Positions 26,210 through 35,166 are shown, numbered from the stretch's first letter. The stretch is 49,681 nt of DNA from Acidobacteriota bacterium (GCA_003167215.1 PMTV01000027.1:1-49681); one strand, 5' to 3'. The notes: generated by a model not told the origin, from the letters alone. Translations and numbers: made by a program.

Positions 26210-28492
26210 TTACCAGGCCTTTGCGATCACCGTGATGATGCGCGCCAGCGAATCCACGTCCCGAGTGTCAATCACTTCGGCGGGAGAATGCGAGTACCGC
26301 AATGGCCAGCCAAGCGCGATGTCCACCGAACCGTAACGGACGAAAGCCGAGCCGTCGTTTCCTCCTCCTGTAACGCCGTACTGCACCGGGATCTGATTCG
26401 TGCGCGCAAGTTTGATGACTTTCTCGACCAGATCCGGCGGGATGATGTTCGAGCTATCGATCGCGCGAATGACGAATCCTTTGCCGATTTCAGCGTCAGC
26501 GTAGCGTTTTGTTTCGATCGGCGAGTCAGAACTTACGAATGTGTCCACGGCAAAAACATAATCTGGAACGTGGCCTTCCGCGGCAAGACGTTTCGCAACC
26601 GCGGCTGCTCCAACCAGACCTTCTTCTTCTCCTGTGGACCACACAAATGTGACATCGCGGGCCTTCAGCGGGCCTCCTAACGCCCAAACAGCGGAGATCA
26701 AGGCCGCGTCGCCTACGCGGTCGTCGAAAGCGCGGCCGTTTGCTCGATTGCCAAGGAGGGGTCGATACGCTTTTGGAATTGTGATGGAATCGCCCACTTT
26801 GATATTCAGTTTTGCAACGTCTTCAGGGCTACGGGCACCGACGTCCACGCGAATCGCATTCTCGGGTCCGGGCGGCCACTCGAATTTCGGTTCGTCCCAG
26901 CCGTTGGGAAGCTCAACGATCGCATCGTTGTCCCCGTCGTCGCTATGTACGAGCGCCGGATGACCGGCAAAAAAACTAAGCTCTCCGCCTCCGCGCCATA
27001 CGACCTCAAGCCGCCCGTCTTTTGATATCGATTTCACCTCGAAACCGATTTCATCCATGTGCGCAACCACCAGAATCCGAGGCGATTTACTCTCGGCTGG
27101 GGCCGTGCCGAGTTGCAGGATCAAATTTCCTGCTTCATCTGTATCCGGCTTCGCCCAAGTCGGTAAAAGCTTTTTGACGTCCTCGCGAACAGGTCCTTCG
27201 TGGTTGCTCACGCCATAACTTGGAACGAGGACGCGGAGAATTTCAATGTTGGAAGGATGATTTATTACCATCCCATCCTTTGTCGCAGATCCTCCTGTGA
27301 CTCTCGTTGGAACTTCCAAGCCTTCTTGGAGGTATAGCTGGAGGAGATTTTCCAAACTCGCGAGATCTGACATATCAATCAACTCGGCAGGCGTGTTGGA
27401 CCAGTCCGTTGCAATTCCTAGGTGCGCCCATTTCGCCGGCAAGGTGGGCGAAGGAAGATAACTTCGTGGAAGCAACGAAGCAGAGAAATCGGAATTGATC
27501 CCAAGCTTATTGGAATCTGCGAGTTGCTTCAGGTCTGCGGAGAGGCCCGCCGGAGTGCCGTTCGTTTCCTCCAGACCGATGAGAACCCCACTGCCCGGGT
27601 CGCGCCGCGGTGCACGATGTACGCCTTCCATTCCGGCGACGGGTCCCCCGGGAAAGAGCCGGCCAATGTAAATCATTTCGTCGGGTCTCGTTGTGCTCAA
27701 AATGCGCTGAAGCCCGCGGGCTCCGGTCCATTGCTGAACGACAAAAGCGATCGTCAGCGTGCCTTTTATCTTTGACGGATCGATACCACGAAGCAAGTCT
27801 ACGAGCGCCGCCGCGCCAAAGCGATCACCGATTGAAGCTCCAGCCATCTTGCCGTAGCCAAGGCTGCTCGCCGCGCGACTGATCGCAATGGGGCTCAGGA
27901 TATTAACGCCGGCCTTCCGGGCCTGCGCTGCAGAGCTGGCACCAATATCAATGTACATATTTTCGAGATCGCTCGATTTCGGCGTGTTCGCGCGGCCGCC
28001 CTGGAGGTGGACGGAAAGGCCGGCAACGACGCCGTCAATCCATTTCCCGGTTGTTGTTCCGACCTTCACAGGTTGGGCAGAGTAAAGTTCGTTAAAGATT
28101 GGAGGTAGGCCACCCTGCGGAAGGCGTTGCACTCGCAAGTAGCCGTCGTCGGTGACTTCGCTAACCACGAAGCCCGGCTCGTCGATGGGCGTAACGATAA
28201 GACGGTTGGGCGCACCAGCGCCGATTGTTACGACTATGTCACCGAGGTTGTCAGTCTTGGGGTTGCGCGCCGATATTTCGGAACGAATTTTTCCAGCAAG
28301 CTCATTTTCATAGCCGGAAACGCCCGGGATTTGCACGAGCGCGCTCAAGTCTCGCGCCATATTCGCGCGTGGCGTTTGCAGCATCTCCGGCATTGAAGAT
28401 TGGGACGCCTGCGCGCCAACGGGCGCGGAATTCGCCAAGCTGCTAAAGGTGAACAATGAAAGATGGAAAGCGGCAAGAAGCGAACGATTCAT
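26210..28492 (-). CDS. Exported M42-type aminopeptidase with duplicated, degenerate N-terminal half
   Basis: This is a 760-residue protein. The ATG at 28492 has GAGGA 5 bases upstream and starts a signal peptide (about 1-30). The C-terminal half (about 410-760) is a complete M42 metallopeptidase: VAHMDEIGF (His478), GRAFDDRVGD, STGEEEGLVG, FAVDTF and RYSHSPAEV (His735) supply the two-metal site. The N-terminal half (about 45-395) repeats the same fold, but every ligand segment is altered: VTPIDEPGF, ASIGDRFGA, QQWTGARGL, IYIGRLF and DWSNTPAEL. This is about twice the normal M42 length (340-370), so it is an internal duplication with one dead half. The role is probably peptide trimming in the periplasm, and the dead half may serve in oligomer assembly. 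Confidence 0.88.
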   Translation of the reverse strand: MNRSLLAAFHLSLFTFSSLANSAPVGAQASQSSMPEMLQTPRANMARDLSALVQIPGVSGYENELAGKIRSEISARNPKTDNLGDIVVTIGAGAPNRLIVTPIDEPGFVVSEVTDDGYLRVQRLPQGGLPPIFNELYSAQPVKVGTTTGKWIDGVVAGLSVHLQGGRANTPKSSDLENMYIDIGASSAAQARKAGVNILSPIAISRAASSLGYGKMAGASIGDRFGAAALVDLLRGIDPSKIKGTLTIAFVVQQWTGARGLQRILSTTRPDEMIYIGRLFPGGPVAGMEGVHRAPRRDPGSGVLIGLEETNGTPAGLSADLKQLADSNKLGINSDFSASLLPRSYLPSPTLPAKWAHLGIATDWSNTPAELIDMSDLASLENLLQLYLQEGLEVPTRVTGGSATKDGMVINHPSNIEILRVLVPSYGVSNHEGPVREDVKKLLPTWAKPDTDEAGNLILQLGTAPAESKSPRILVVAHMDEIGFEVKSISKDGRLEVVWRGGGELSFFAGHPALVHSDDGDNDAIVELPNGWDEPKFEWPPGPENAIRVDVGARSPEDVAKLNIKVGDSITIPKAYRPLLGNRANGRAFDDRVGDAALISAVWALGGPLKARDVTFVWSTGEEEGLVGAAAVAKRLAAEGHVPDYVFAVDTFVSSDSPIETKRYADAEIGKGFVIRAIDSSNIIPPDLVEKVIKLARTNQIPVQYGVTGGGNDGSAFVRYGSVDIALGWPLRYSHSPAEVIDTRDVDSLARIITVIAKAW

Positions 28493-28619
28493 ATATTCCT
28501 CGGCCAAGTGAGAAGCACAATCGCGCGGCGACGCGAATGTATCTCAGAGACCGTTGTGGTGCAAATTGAAACGGGATCTGGAATTGAAATACCTTGGTTA
28601 CCAGGACACACCATGCGAT

Positions 28620-30281
28620 TTAAGCGCGGCAAAGCTCGGCGAGGATTGCGTCACGGCGGTCGAGCGCAATCCGGTCGGCCCGATTTAGGACCAGGATGTA
28701 ACCAATGGATGCCAGGCCAGCAAGAATCAGAAAGATGACGGCGGCTATCCAAACTTTTCCGAAGGCTCTAGCGATTAGAAGTGTGACGGCAGCAAGGCCG
28801 AACACCGCAGCCTGGATGCCTAGGCTGGCGAAGACAGTGGTAGTTGAGGCGCGTTGCTTACCGAACGCTCCGTAGTCAATTTTCTTGGGTGTATAAATCG
28901 AAAGCAGGTTGCCTGCAGTTAGATTCAGAAGCAGTGCGAAGGCAACTCCTGTAACCGTCGCAAACGTTACATCCGCGGCCGGCGGATGAAACATGAAACC
29001 CACGGCAATCCAGACTAGGACCACCTCGCAAGCAAGCACTAGCGCGTGCGCGAGATTTTTGCCCAGCAGGATCTCCCGAAAGCTCGCCGGAGAAACATAA
29101 AAAAGCTGCATACCGACGGCATCTGCTCCGAAACAGTTGTAAACCAGATTCGTCAGGATGAGCAGGGCATAGGCTGAGCCAACAGGAAAAGCCAAGTCCG
29201 GCGCGTGCGCAAGAAAATTGCTTTGCCTCGCTGAAGCTTGGGGGCCGAGGCGGAAAACCAGAAGAATAACCACCGGCATGACGAAAGTGAACAACATGGG
29301 TCCGCTGCGCGAGAGGTAATGAAATTCCTTTTCCAGGATCGCTGCGACGGGACCGGGAACGCCTGATACGTTCCATCCTAAACGAATGGCGCGTTTTTCC
29401 TTTGGCAAATTGCTGCGCGCCACGGCTTCACTTAAATTCTCTCCATGATATTGCGCCCGAAGGCGAACGTTCAGCAGCCACAGGATAGCAAGCGCGTAGG
29501 CGCACTCTAGAGCGAAGGCGGCAAGCGCCGGCGTGAAGGCGCCGTGCATAGCGCGGGCAATTGCTTCTGCGGCTAGGCCTGGGGGAATAGCGCGCTCGTA
29601 CGGCAACACCTGCGTCGTAATTCTGGATACCTCGGGATGCCTGTGCCGGCCGATTCGGCTCACGAGCGGGCCGATAAATTGGAAGCAGATGATAAAGATA
29701 AAAAAAACGGCTCCGAGAATTTCGCGGGTGCGCCGTTGAGCCAGCCAGCGTTCGACCCAAACGAAAATCATGCGAGCGAGCAAGATATTGAATATTGCGA
29801 AAGCGACCAGCACGAGGGTGGCCCACAGGAAAAGACCGGGCTGGGAGACGCCAATCCCGATTGCCAATCCGAGCAGCCACAAACACCCCAGCGCCGTGGA
29901 CGGGTCGAGCGCTCCATACACCAGGCGGATCAAGAAGTATGATGGAAAGGAAAGTGGAAAGCGGAGCAGATTTGACGAATCCACATTTTCCGTGAGCGCA
30001 GAAGCCATCACGGGGAAAAGCTGCCAGAACAAAAACACCGGCCAGAGCAGAATCGCGATCCATTCTACTTTTCCGTGAGAAACAAAATACCAACCAAGGG
30101 CGCCGAGCGCAAAGGAGCCTCCCAGTCCGACGACTCCGAACGCCAGGAACATAAATCCGCGAGCGACCACTTCGAGGCGGCCGCGAATCGTGCGCAGTCC
30201 GTTGACGAAAAGCTGCCAGCGAACCCGTGCGATGGCAGCGAACTGCCCGCGCATATAAGGCGAGAAACTCAGCCCAGCCAT
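28620..30281 (-). CDS. ABC transporter permease (ABC-2-like)
   Basis: This is a 553-residue protein. The ATG at 30281 has AGGA 7 bases upstream and overlaps the end of the ATPase gene by 13 bases, the usual translational coupling; the longer frame upstream only shadows the ATPase. About twelve hydrophobic helices are visible in two blocks (about 35-260 and 320-545) around a soluble loop (FHYLSRSGPMLFTF). There is no signal peptide and no large extracellular domain, so a MacB-type protein is unlikely. The pair resembles drug or lipid exporters with few close relatives of known substrate. I cannot name the cargo. Confidence 0.85.
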   Translation of the reverse strand: MAGLSFSPYMRGQFAAIARVRWQLFVNGLRTIRGRLEVVARGFMFLAFGVVGLGGSFALGALGWYFVSHGKVEWIAILLWPVFLFWQLFPVMASALTENVDSSNLLRFPLSFPSYFLIRLVYGALDPSTALGCLWLLGLAIGIGVSQPGLFLWATLVLVAFAIFNILLARMIFVWVERWLAQRRTREILGAVFFIFIICFQFIGPLVSRIGRHRHPEVSRITTQVLPYERAIPPGLAAEAIARAMHGAFTPALAAFALECAYALAILWLLNVRLRAQYHGENLSEAVARSNLPKEKRAIRLGWNVSGVPGPVAAILEKEFHYLSRSGPMLFTFVMPVVILLVFRLGPQASARQSNFLAHAPDLAFPVGSAYALLILTNLVYNCFGADAVGMQLFYVSPASFREILLGKNLAHALVLACEVVLVWIAVGFMFHPPAADVTFATVTGVAFALLLNLTAGNLLSIYTPKKIDYGAFGKQRASTTTVFASLGIQAAVFGLAAVTLLIARAFGKVWIAAVIFLILAGLASIGYILVLNRADRIALDRRDAILAELCRA

Positions 30282-31090
30282 GAAAGTTCCTGATCGGCGT
30301 GACGTGTACCGCCAACGATGCGAAGGAAAATTTCCTCGAGCGTAAGCTTTTCTCCCGGTGCGGAGACGGCGGGTGACGCGCCGGCCATAGCAGCAGCGGC
30401 TTGCGCCTCGACTCCTGCGCGAAGTTCTTCCAGAGAGCCCTGAGCAACCAAGCGCCCCCGGTGAATGATGGCCAGATGGCTGCACAGTCGCTCGACGATT
30501 TCGAGAACGTGTGAAGTGAGGAAAATCGTGGCGCCCCGCGCAATCATGCGCTGGAGCATGGCCTTGAGCGTGCCTGACGCAATCGCGTCCACGCCTTCGA
30601 AAGGCTCGTCGAGAAAAAGAATTCTAGGGCCGTGAATCACGGCGGCGGCGAGCGCAAGCTTCTTCTGCATTCCGTGCGAGTAGTCCGTGACGAGAGTTTT
30701 TGGCTGCTCGGCAAGCTGCATGAACTCGAGAAGCTCGGCCGTGCGTTTGCCGGCGGTCTCACGATCGAGACCGTACATGCGGCCGACAAAATTCAAATAT
30801 TCAGCGCCTGTAAGCCGCCCGAACAGCGCCATACCTTCGGGTACGACTCCGATTTGGCGCTTTACTTCGACGGGATTTTTCGCCAGATCGAGACCAAGGA
30901 GTTGAATGCTGCCGGAGCTAGCCGCAAGCAGGCCCGTGAGCATTTTAATGGTCGTTGATTTTCCGGCGCCGTTGGGGCCGAGAAATCCGAAGAATTGCCC
31001 CGGCGAGACAGAAAGATGCACGTCTTGCACCGCGACGAAGTCGCCAAAACGGCGGGTCAAGGCCTGTGTTGCGATGGCAGGAACATCCAT
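30269..31090 (-). CDS. ABC transporter ATP-binding protein
   Basis: This is a 273-residue protein with Walker A GPNGAGKST (about 39-47), Q-loop VVPEGMALF, signature YSHGMQKKLAL, Walker B ILFLDEPFEGVDA and H-loop FLTSH. The signature has His-Gly-Met where most ABC proteins have Ser-Gly-Gly-Gln; this form is known in the ABC-2/CcmA-like drug-export branch. The C-terminal 40 residues are an Ala-rich extension (EAQAAAAMAGASPAVSAPG) plus an exporter-type tail (LTLEEIFLRIVGG). It energises the permease encoded immediately downstream. The start ATG lacks a clear ribosome site. A short inverted repeat lies 12 bases upstream. Confidence 0.92.
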   Translation of the reverse strand: MDVPAIATQALTRRFGDFVAVQDVHLSVSPGQFFGFLGPNGAGKSTTIKMLTGLLAASSGSIQLLGLDLAKNPVEVKRQIGVVPEGMALFGRLTGAEYLNFVGRMYGLDRETAGKRTAELLEFMQLAEQPKTLVTDYSHGMQKKLALAAAVIHGPRILFLDEPFEGVDAIASGTLKAMLQRMIARGATIFLTSHVLEIVERLCSHLAIIHRGRLVAQGSLEELRAGVEAQAAAAMAGASPAVSAPGEKLTLEEIFLRIVGGTRHADQELSWLG

Positions 31091-31101
31091 AGATTTTGGA
31101 C

Positions 31102-31119
31102 TCTAGCATATTCGCTAGA
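31102..31119. promoter_or_regulatory. Inverted repeat TCTAGC-N6-GCTAGA before the ABC operon
   Basis: Perfect 6-bp arms around ATATTC lie 12 bases upstream of the ATPase start. The position suits a repressor operator at a promoter with a short leader. No regulator gene is adjacent, so this is only a structural observation. Confidence 0.35.
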
Positions 31120-31186
31120 ATTGCAGAATGCGAGGTCCATAGGGCAGTCCGGCAAACGCAGAGACGGTCCATTTCGATCGCTCGTT

Positions 31187-32959
31187 TTAGCGAGTATTGA
31201 CGGGCGCAATCGGCAATGCTGATGGTTGCGGAAAAAGCGCGAGGACCGCGGGCAACTCCAATCGAAATGTGCAGCCACCCTCGGGACGATTGAATCCCAA
31301 AATCGTTCCGCCATGTTCCTGCATGACCCCGTAACAAATACTGAGGCCCAGCCCGGTACCCTTACCGACCGGCTTTGTAGTATAGAACGGGTCGAAAACC
31401 TTTTCGGGATCGAGCATGCCGGGGCCGGTATCGGAAAATTCGATGACCACGTTGCCTCTCTCACGCAGCGTGCGGATCATCAGTATGCCACCGCCGGCGG
31501 TCTCCATGGCGTCCACCGCATTGCTGATCAGATGATAGAAAACTTGAAGCAACTGGTTCGGATCTCCGCGAATAGCTGGAAGCACGCTGCGGCTTTCGAG
31601 TTCTATGCGGATATTTTTTTCGCGCAAATCTAGATTGCGAAGCTGTACGGCTCCGGTGAGTACGGTATTGAGATCGAGCAATTGCTTTTCGGCAGGTACT
31701 TGCCGCGCAAAGCTGAGAAGGTTGGTAACCAGATCTTTTGTGCGCCTGGCTTGCTCACGAATTTTTTCTCCCAGCGCATGCGGGCGTGTGTTTCGGGGAT
31801 TCTCAACGGTCAGCACATCAGCGTAACCAAGGATGGCCGTGAGCGGATTATTTATTTCGTGCGCCGCGCCAGCGGCGAGTTGGCCGAGCGAGGCAAGTTT
31901 TTCGGACTGTACGAAATGGGTCTGGAGACGTTTGACGTTCTCGAGCGACTCCCAGAGCTCGTGCACGAGACCGGTGCGTTCCTGATAGACCATATGCTGC
32001 CGCAGGAAAACCAGGGATGTGCCGACGAACAGAGTGACTAAAGTTACGACGAGGCGAAATCTCACCACCGGTGCAGGAGCACCGCTGACGAAAACATCCC
32101 ATGCAGCCAGCACCAGGGCCGCGAGCACGCCGAACATAGCGAGACGTACAGGCCATTGCGTATTTCGCCGCGTGGGAGTTGGCGCGGGCTCAGGTTCGAA
32201 TGCCAGATCGTGCGCAACGATTCCCGCGATCCCCAGCCATACGAATGCCGCAAGTGCGGGAAGCCTAACCAACGATCCGCTGTAGATTCCTGGGTTGCGC
32301 ACAGCCATGGCCGCCAAAACAAACCCGACGATGTAGAGTGAAGTTGCTCCGAAGAGATGACCATAAATAGTTCGCCATGCACCTTTGGCGCGAAAAAAAA
32401 GAAATCCGAATCCGATGGCCACGACGAGATTTTCGACCATGTAGCTGCCCACGTCGCGCGAGTTGAACAACGCGGAATCGGGCCAGACCGTTTTCCAAGG
32501 CATCGCCGCGAAAATATAAACGTACAGCCAAAGAATCGAAAGCAGGAGCAAATCGAGCAAACCGAAGCGAAGCGTCTCGCGCATTTTTCTGGCATGGGGC
32601 GCCAAAGCCAAAGTAGCCATGAACGGCACGGTGTGAAGGAAGAACAGAAGGTCTAAATAGAACGGAACATTCTCATCTTGATGAACGACCAATTGCGCGT
32701 AAGTGCGAACCAGGATGCCAGCGAGCCACAGCGTACACCCGAGCGCGAGAAGCATCCAAAAAGCGTTGCGCCGTCTGTACGGCGAGGCGGCATTCCAAAG
32801 CAATGTGGTATTGGCAAAAAGCGGGATCAAACACGCCAAGAGATAGCTCAGGGCCGTTTGCGTTGAGTCGTGCGGCAGCAATAAACCGACGACCATGTAG
32901 CCACCGGCAAAAAACAACCAAGCGCCTAAGATGAGGGCGGACGACCGAGAGGATTTCAT
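31187..32959 (-). CDS. Multi-TM sensor histidine kinase
   Basis: This is a 590-residue protein from ATG 32959. An upstream TTG would add 21 residues, but a 17-bp palindrome lies within that extension. Residues about 8-325 hold about ten hydrophobic helices without a large periplasmic domain. Then come a coiled-coil linker and a complete kinase core: AAHEINNPLTAI with the phosphorylated His367, the N-box LISNAVDAM, DTGPGM and GKGTGLGLSI. It belongs to the group of kinases that use HisKA plus HATPase_c, often paired with sigma-54 activators. No response regulator is encoded in the window. The ExeA-like ATPase with a sigma-54-like promoter lies just upstream on the same strand, so a functional link is possible but not shown. 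Confidence 0.9.
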   Translation of the reverse strand: MKSSRSSALILGAWLFFAGGYMVVGLLLPHDSTQTALSYLLACLIPLFANTTLLWNAASPYRRRNAFWMLLALGCTLWLAGILVRTYAQLVVHQDENVPFYLDLLFFLHTVPFMATLALAPHARKMRETLRFGLLDLLLLSILWLYVYIFAAMPWKTVWPDSALFNSRDVGSYMVENLVVAIGFGFLFFRAKGAWRTIYGHLFGATSLYIVGFVLAAMAVRNPGIYSGSLVRLPALAAFVWLGIAGIVAHDLAFEPEPAPTPTRRNTQWPVRLAMFGVLAALVLAAWDVFVSGAPAPVVRFRLVVTLVTLFVGTSLVFLRQHMVYQERTGLVHELWESLENVKRLQTHFVQSEKLASLGQLAAGAAHEINNPLTAILGYADVLTVENPRNTRPHALGEKIREQARRTKDLVTNLLSFARQVPAEKQLLDLNTVLTGAVQLRNLDLREKNIRIELESRSVLPAIRGDPNQLLQVFYHLISNAVDAMETAGGGILMIRTLRERGNVVIEFSDTGPGMLDPEKVFDPFYTTKPVGKGTGLGLSICYGVMQEHGGTILGFNRPEGGCTFRLELPAVLALFPQPSALPIAPVNTR

Positions 32960-32978
32960 GTAAGCAAGGCCCAGAATC

Positions 32979-32995
32979 AAGTCTACAGTAGACTT
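32979..32995. promoter_or_regulatory. 17-bp palindrome AAGTCTAC-A-GTAGACTT before the histidine kinase
   Basis: Perfect 8-bp arms around a single central base, 20-36 bases upstream of ATG 32959. It looks like a repressor operator. The TCTAC/GTAGA half-sites resemble, but are not identical to, dyads bound by BlaI/MecI/CopY-type repressors, which are numerous in Acidobacteria. That assignment is a guess. Confidence 0.5.
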
Positions 32996-33253
32996 AATTA
33001 GGCGGGCAGCGAAGTTCGGCAAAGCATTCTAATAAATAACGTAGAGGCTCTTCCAGCGGCTCAATCGGATTCGGGCTCACTTCTAACCAAGGTTGCGGCG
33101 CCGCGCTCGCCCGGCTGTTCAGAATCAGTTGGCTCCGGACGAGGGGGATTTACTTTTCCGGTAAATATGTTAAATGAAGGATTGAATGGAAATCTTGCAC
33201 CGCTTTACAAGCGTTGCGGACCGCCATGGGTGGAAACGTGAAAGCCCGCTTTA

Positions 33254-33271
33254 TTGTGATAAGTATCACAA
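33254..33271. promoter_or_regulatory. CRP/FNR-type dyad TTGTGATA-AG-TATCACAA
   Basis: This is an 18-bp perfect inverted repeat with 8-bp arms. It fits the CRP-class consensus TGTGAT-N4-ATCACA completely and matches the dyads at 45.1 and 48.0 kb. It lies 23 bases beyond the stop of the ATPase gene and about 300 bases before the histidine kinase start. I see no well-placed -10 on either side, so its target is unclear. Confidence 0.6.
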
Positions 33272-33293
33272 AGGTCTCCGAAGCTTGGGTCCG

Positions 33294-34835
33294 CTAGCGC
33301 CGGTGGGCCGAACTGAGGGGTTGTTGCAGCCATCGAAAAATGGCTGTCCTAATTTGCCGCATGGATTGGAGGATGATGGACACATACCTATCCAGCTGCG
33401 TGAGCCAATCGCGATGCAAAAGAAACGGAACCCGGTCCGGCTTTTGATGCACATTCTTCCAGTGTCGGTATGCCGGGCGCTGGTGCACTTCAGGTGTCGG
33501 TGTTGCAGACCGCCGCAAGCTTGAAAGTGTTATTAGCCACCACTGGCGAAACTTTTGTCCTGTATGGGGGCTTGACGAGACCCAATGACGCTGGCGCCGG
33601 AACTTCTCGGCGCTGCGAATTTCCACGTTGGACCGATGCGCTTCCGGCGAAGCACTTGCATGAGCGGATGGGCTCGAGGCCGGGGTCCTAGGGGCTGGGG
33701 AAACATTTCGAGCAGGTGGGGCGGGCGCGGGCAAAACCACCGGCCAGTGTTTCGGCGGCTCGGTTGGCGCGGATGCGGTAGCCGGCGCGAAAGAAACATC
33801 AGTTAAGGGAGACGGCCCCGAGATGCTTGGAGTCGCCGAGTGTGCCTGGAGATCTGAAAGCGCCGGAGCGGGTTGGTTCTTCGGGCTGACCTTAGGAAAG
33901 TAAGATGAAACGCCGGCCACTGCGGCGTGAGCGCGTTGCGTCTCACGTTGTTTGGGCGCTGCGCCCGGTGTCGGCAGCCACCCGAAAGTCGATTGAATTG
34001 ACTCCGGGCTGGTGGTTGAGGGACTGGGAGTTAACTGGAACTCGCCGGCCACTTCCTCGACTATGCGCGCCGGCACCGGCCGAAGTTGTTCAACGTAGGC
34101 ATTGATCAGCGAGTGCTCGCAGATCAAGTTGATCACACGCGGAATCCCGCGCGCATACAAATAAACTGCGTCCATTGCTTGACTCTGAAAGATCGATTCA
34201 CCGCCAGCGCCTGCGATTCGCAGCCGCCGTTCGATGTAATCGTGCGTCTGTTCCAAGGTCAGCGAGCCTATTTTGCAGCGAACCGCGATCCGTTGCCGGA
34301 GCTGGCGCCCCTGAGGCCGGTTAAGGTTGACTTCCAACTCCGGCTGTCCCGCGAACACGATCTGGAGCATTTTGTCGGAAGGAGTCTCGATGTTCAGCAG
34401 TAGTCTTATTTCCTCGAGCCTCTCGAACGACAAGCCCTGCGCCTCGTCCACGATCAAAACCGGGCTCACGCCGGCTCGGTAGCACTCGAACAACCAGCGG
34501 TTGAACCGGATCGGAAGATTCGTTCGATCATTCGGTTCGATTGCGATTCCGAAATCACAGGCCATCAAGTTGAAGAGGTCACCTTCGCCCAAATTCGAAT
34601 TGAAAACAAACGCTGTCGGCGTCCCCATCTGGCGCAGCCAGTCGAGCAACTGATTAATCAACATGGTCTTGCCCGTCCCTACTTCGCCGGTGAGGAGGAT
34701 GAGACCCCTGCGGTTCTGAATCCCGTAGGCAATCCGCTGCAGAGCCTGTCCAGTTTGCTGCGTGGGAATGAAAAAACGCGGATCGACGTTAACGTTGAAC
34801 GGACTCTCGCGCAGGCTGAAGAAGCTGTTGTACAT
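33294..34835 (-). CDS. ExeA/GspA-type AAA ATPase with proline-rich C-terminal region
   Basis: This is a 513-residue protein. The ATG at 34835 has TAAGG 6 bases upstream. The start MYNSFFSLRESPFNVNVDPRF is characteristic of the GspA/ExeA and exosortase-associated ATPases. Walker A GEVGTGKT (50-57), Walker B VLIVDEAQ (126-133) and the region RGIPRVINLICEHSLI complete the AAA core (about 1-270). The remaining 240 residues are rich in Pro, Ala and Ser (about 275-420), followed by a basic Trp/Arg-rich tail. Unlike ExeA it has no recognisable peptidoglycan-binding domain. It may power assembly of a secretion or exopolysaccharide apparatus, but no such genes are in the window. Confidence 0.85.
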   Translation of the reverse strand: MYNSFFSLRESPFNVNVDPRFFIPTQQTGQALQRIAYGIQNRRGLILLTGEVGTGKTMLINQLLDWLRQMGTPTAFVFNSNLGEGDLFNLMACDFGIAIEPNDRTNLPIRFNRWLFECYRAGVSPVLIVDEAQGLSFERLEEIRLLLNIETPSDKMLQIVFAGQPELEVNLNRPQGRQLRQRIAVRCKIGSLTLEQTHDYIERRLRIAGAGGESIFQSQAMDAVYLYARGIPRVINLICEHSLINAYVEQLRPVPARIVEEVAGEFQLTPSPSTTSPESIQSTFGWLPTPGAAPKQRETQRAHAAVAGVSSYFPKVSPKNQPAPALSDLQAHSATPSISGPSPLTDVSFAPATASAPTEPPKHWPVVLPAPAPPARNVSPAPRTPASSPSAHASASPEAHRSNVEIRSAEKFRRQRHWVSSSPHTGQKFRQWWLITLSSLRRSATPTPEVHQRPAYRHWKNVHQKPDRVPFLLHRDWLTQLDRYVSIILQSMRQIRTAIFRWLQQPLSSAHRR

Positions 34836-35035
34836 TTGTGCCTTAGAAGAAAGAAGCTGGTGTTACGCCCACCGCATCATCTGTCTCCTATGCTTTAGAG
34901 TAAAGATACCAATGGAAATGCGTGTTCCAGGTGAGCAACAGCGGGTTCTAGAACCAAGTCTAGCTTGAGTAAGCTTGCCACTCACCGAAGTGCCTTCCAA
35001 ATACACCGTGATTCGCCCGTGATTGGCGGTAAGAG

Positions 35036-35051
35036 GCAATTGTGCGCCCAA
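35036..35051 (-). promoter_or_regulatory. Sigma-54-like promoter for the ExeA-like ATPase
   Basis: The minus strand reads TTGG-GCGCACAA-TTGC, so the -24 GG and -12 GC elements have exactly the required spacing (8 bases between TTGG and TTGC). The CAC of the full consensus is GCGC here. Transcription would start near 35024, leaving a leader of about 190 bases. Confidence 0.5.
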
Positions 35052-35136
35052 TTTCCGACGGGTTTTATGGGCGTGTCAAGAATTTTACCTTTTCGCTCTG
35101 AACGTTAAGCGTCCCAATGGTTCTGTCCGACTGCAG

Positions 35137-35166
35137 TTGACTTCGAGTTCTGAACATCCCTAACAT
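35137..35166 (+). promoter_or_regulatory. Sigma-70-like promoter for the Ser/Thr kinase
   Basis: TTGACT (35137-35142) and TAACAT (35161-35166) are separated by 18 bases. Transcription would begin near 35173, 22 bases before the proposed CTG start. The leader contains the inverted repeat AAGGGT-GGA-ACCCTT (35175-35189). Confidence 0.5.

Larger units (their letters stand above)
32960..33293. other. Intergenic region between the ExeA-like ATPase and the histidine kinase
   Basis: These 334 bases contain two clear dyads (listed separately): a 17-bp palindrome 20 bases before the kinase ATG and a CRP-type dyad near the ATPase stop. No gene is supported. Confidence 0.5.

Noticed and set aside
29428-30543. 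371-codon frame overlapping the ABC permease and ATPase
   Set aside because: Frame-shifted shadow of the permease; Arg/Ser/Pro-rich, with no membrane pattern of its own.
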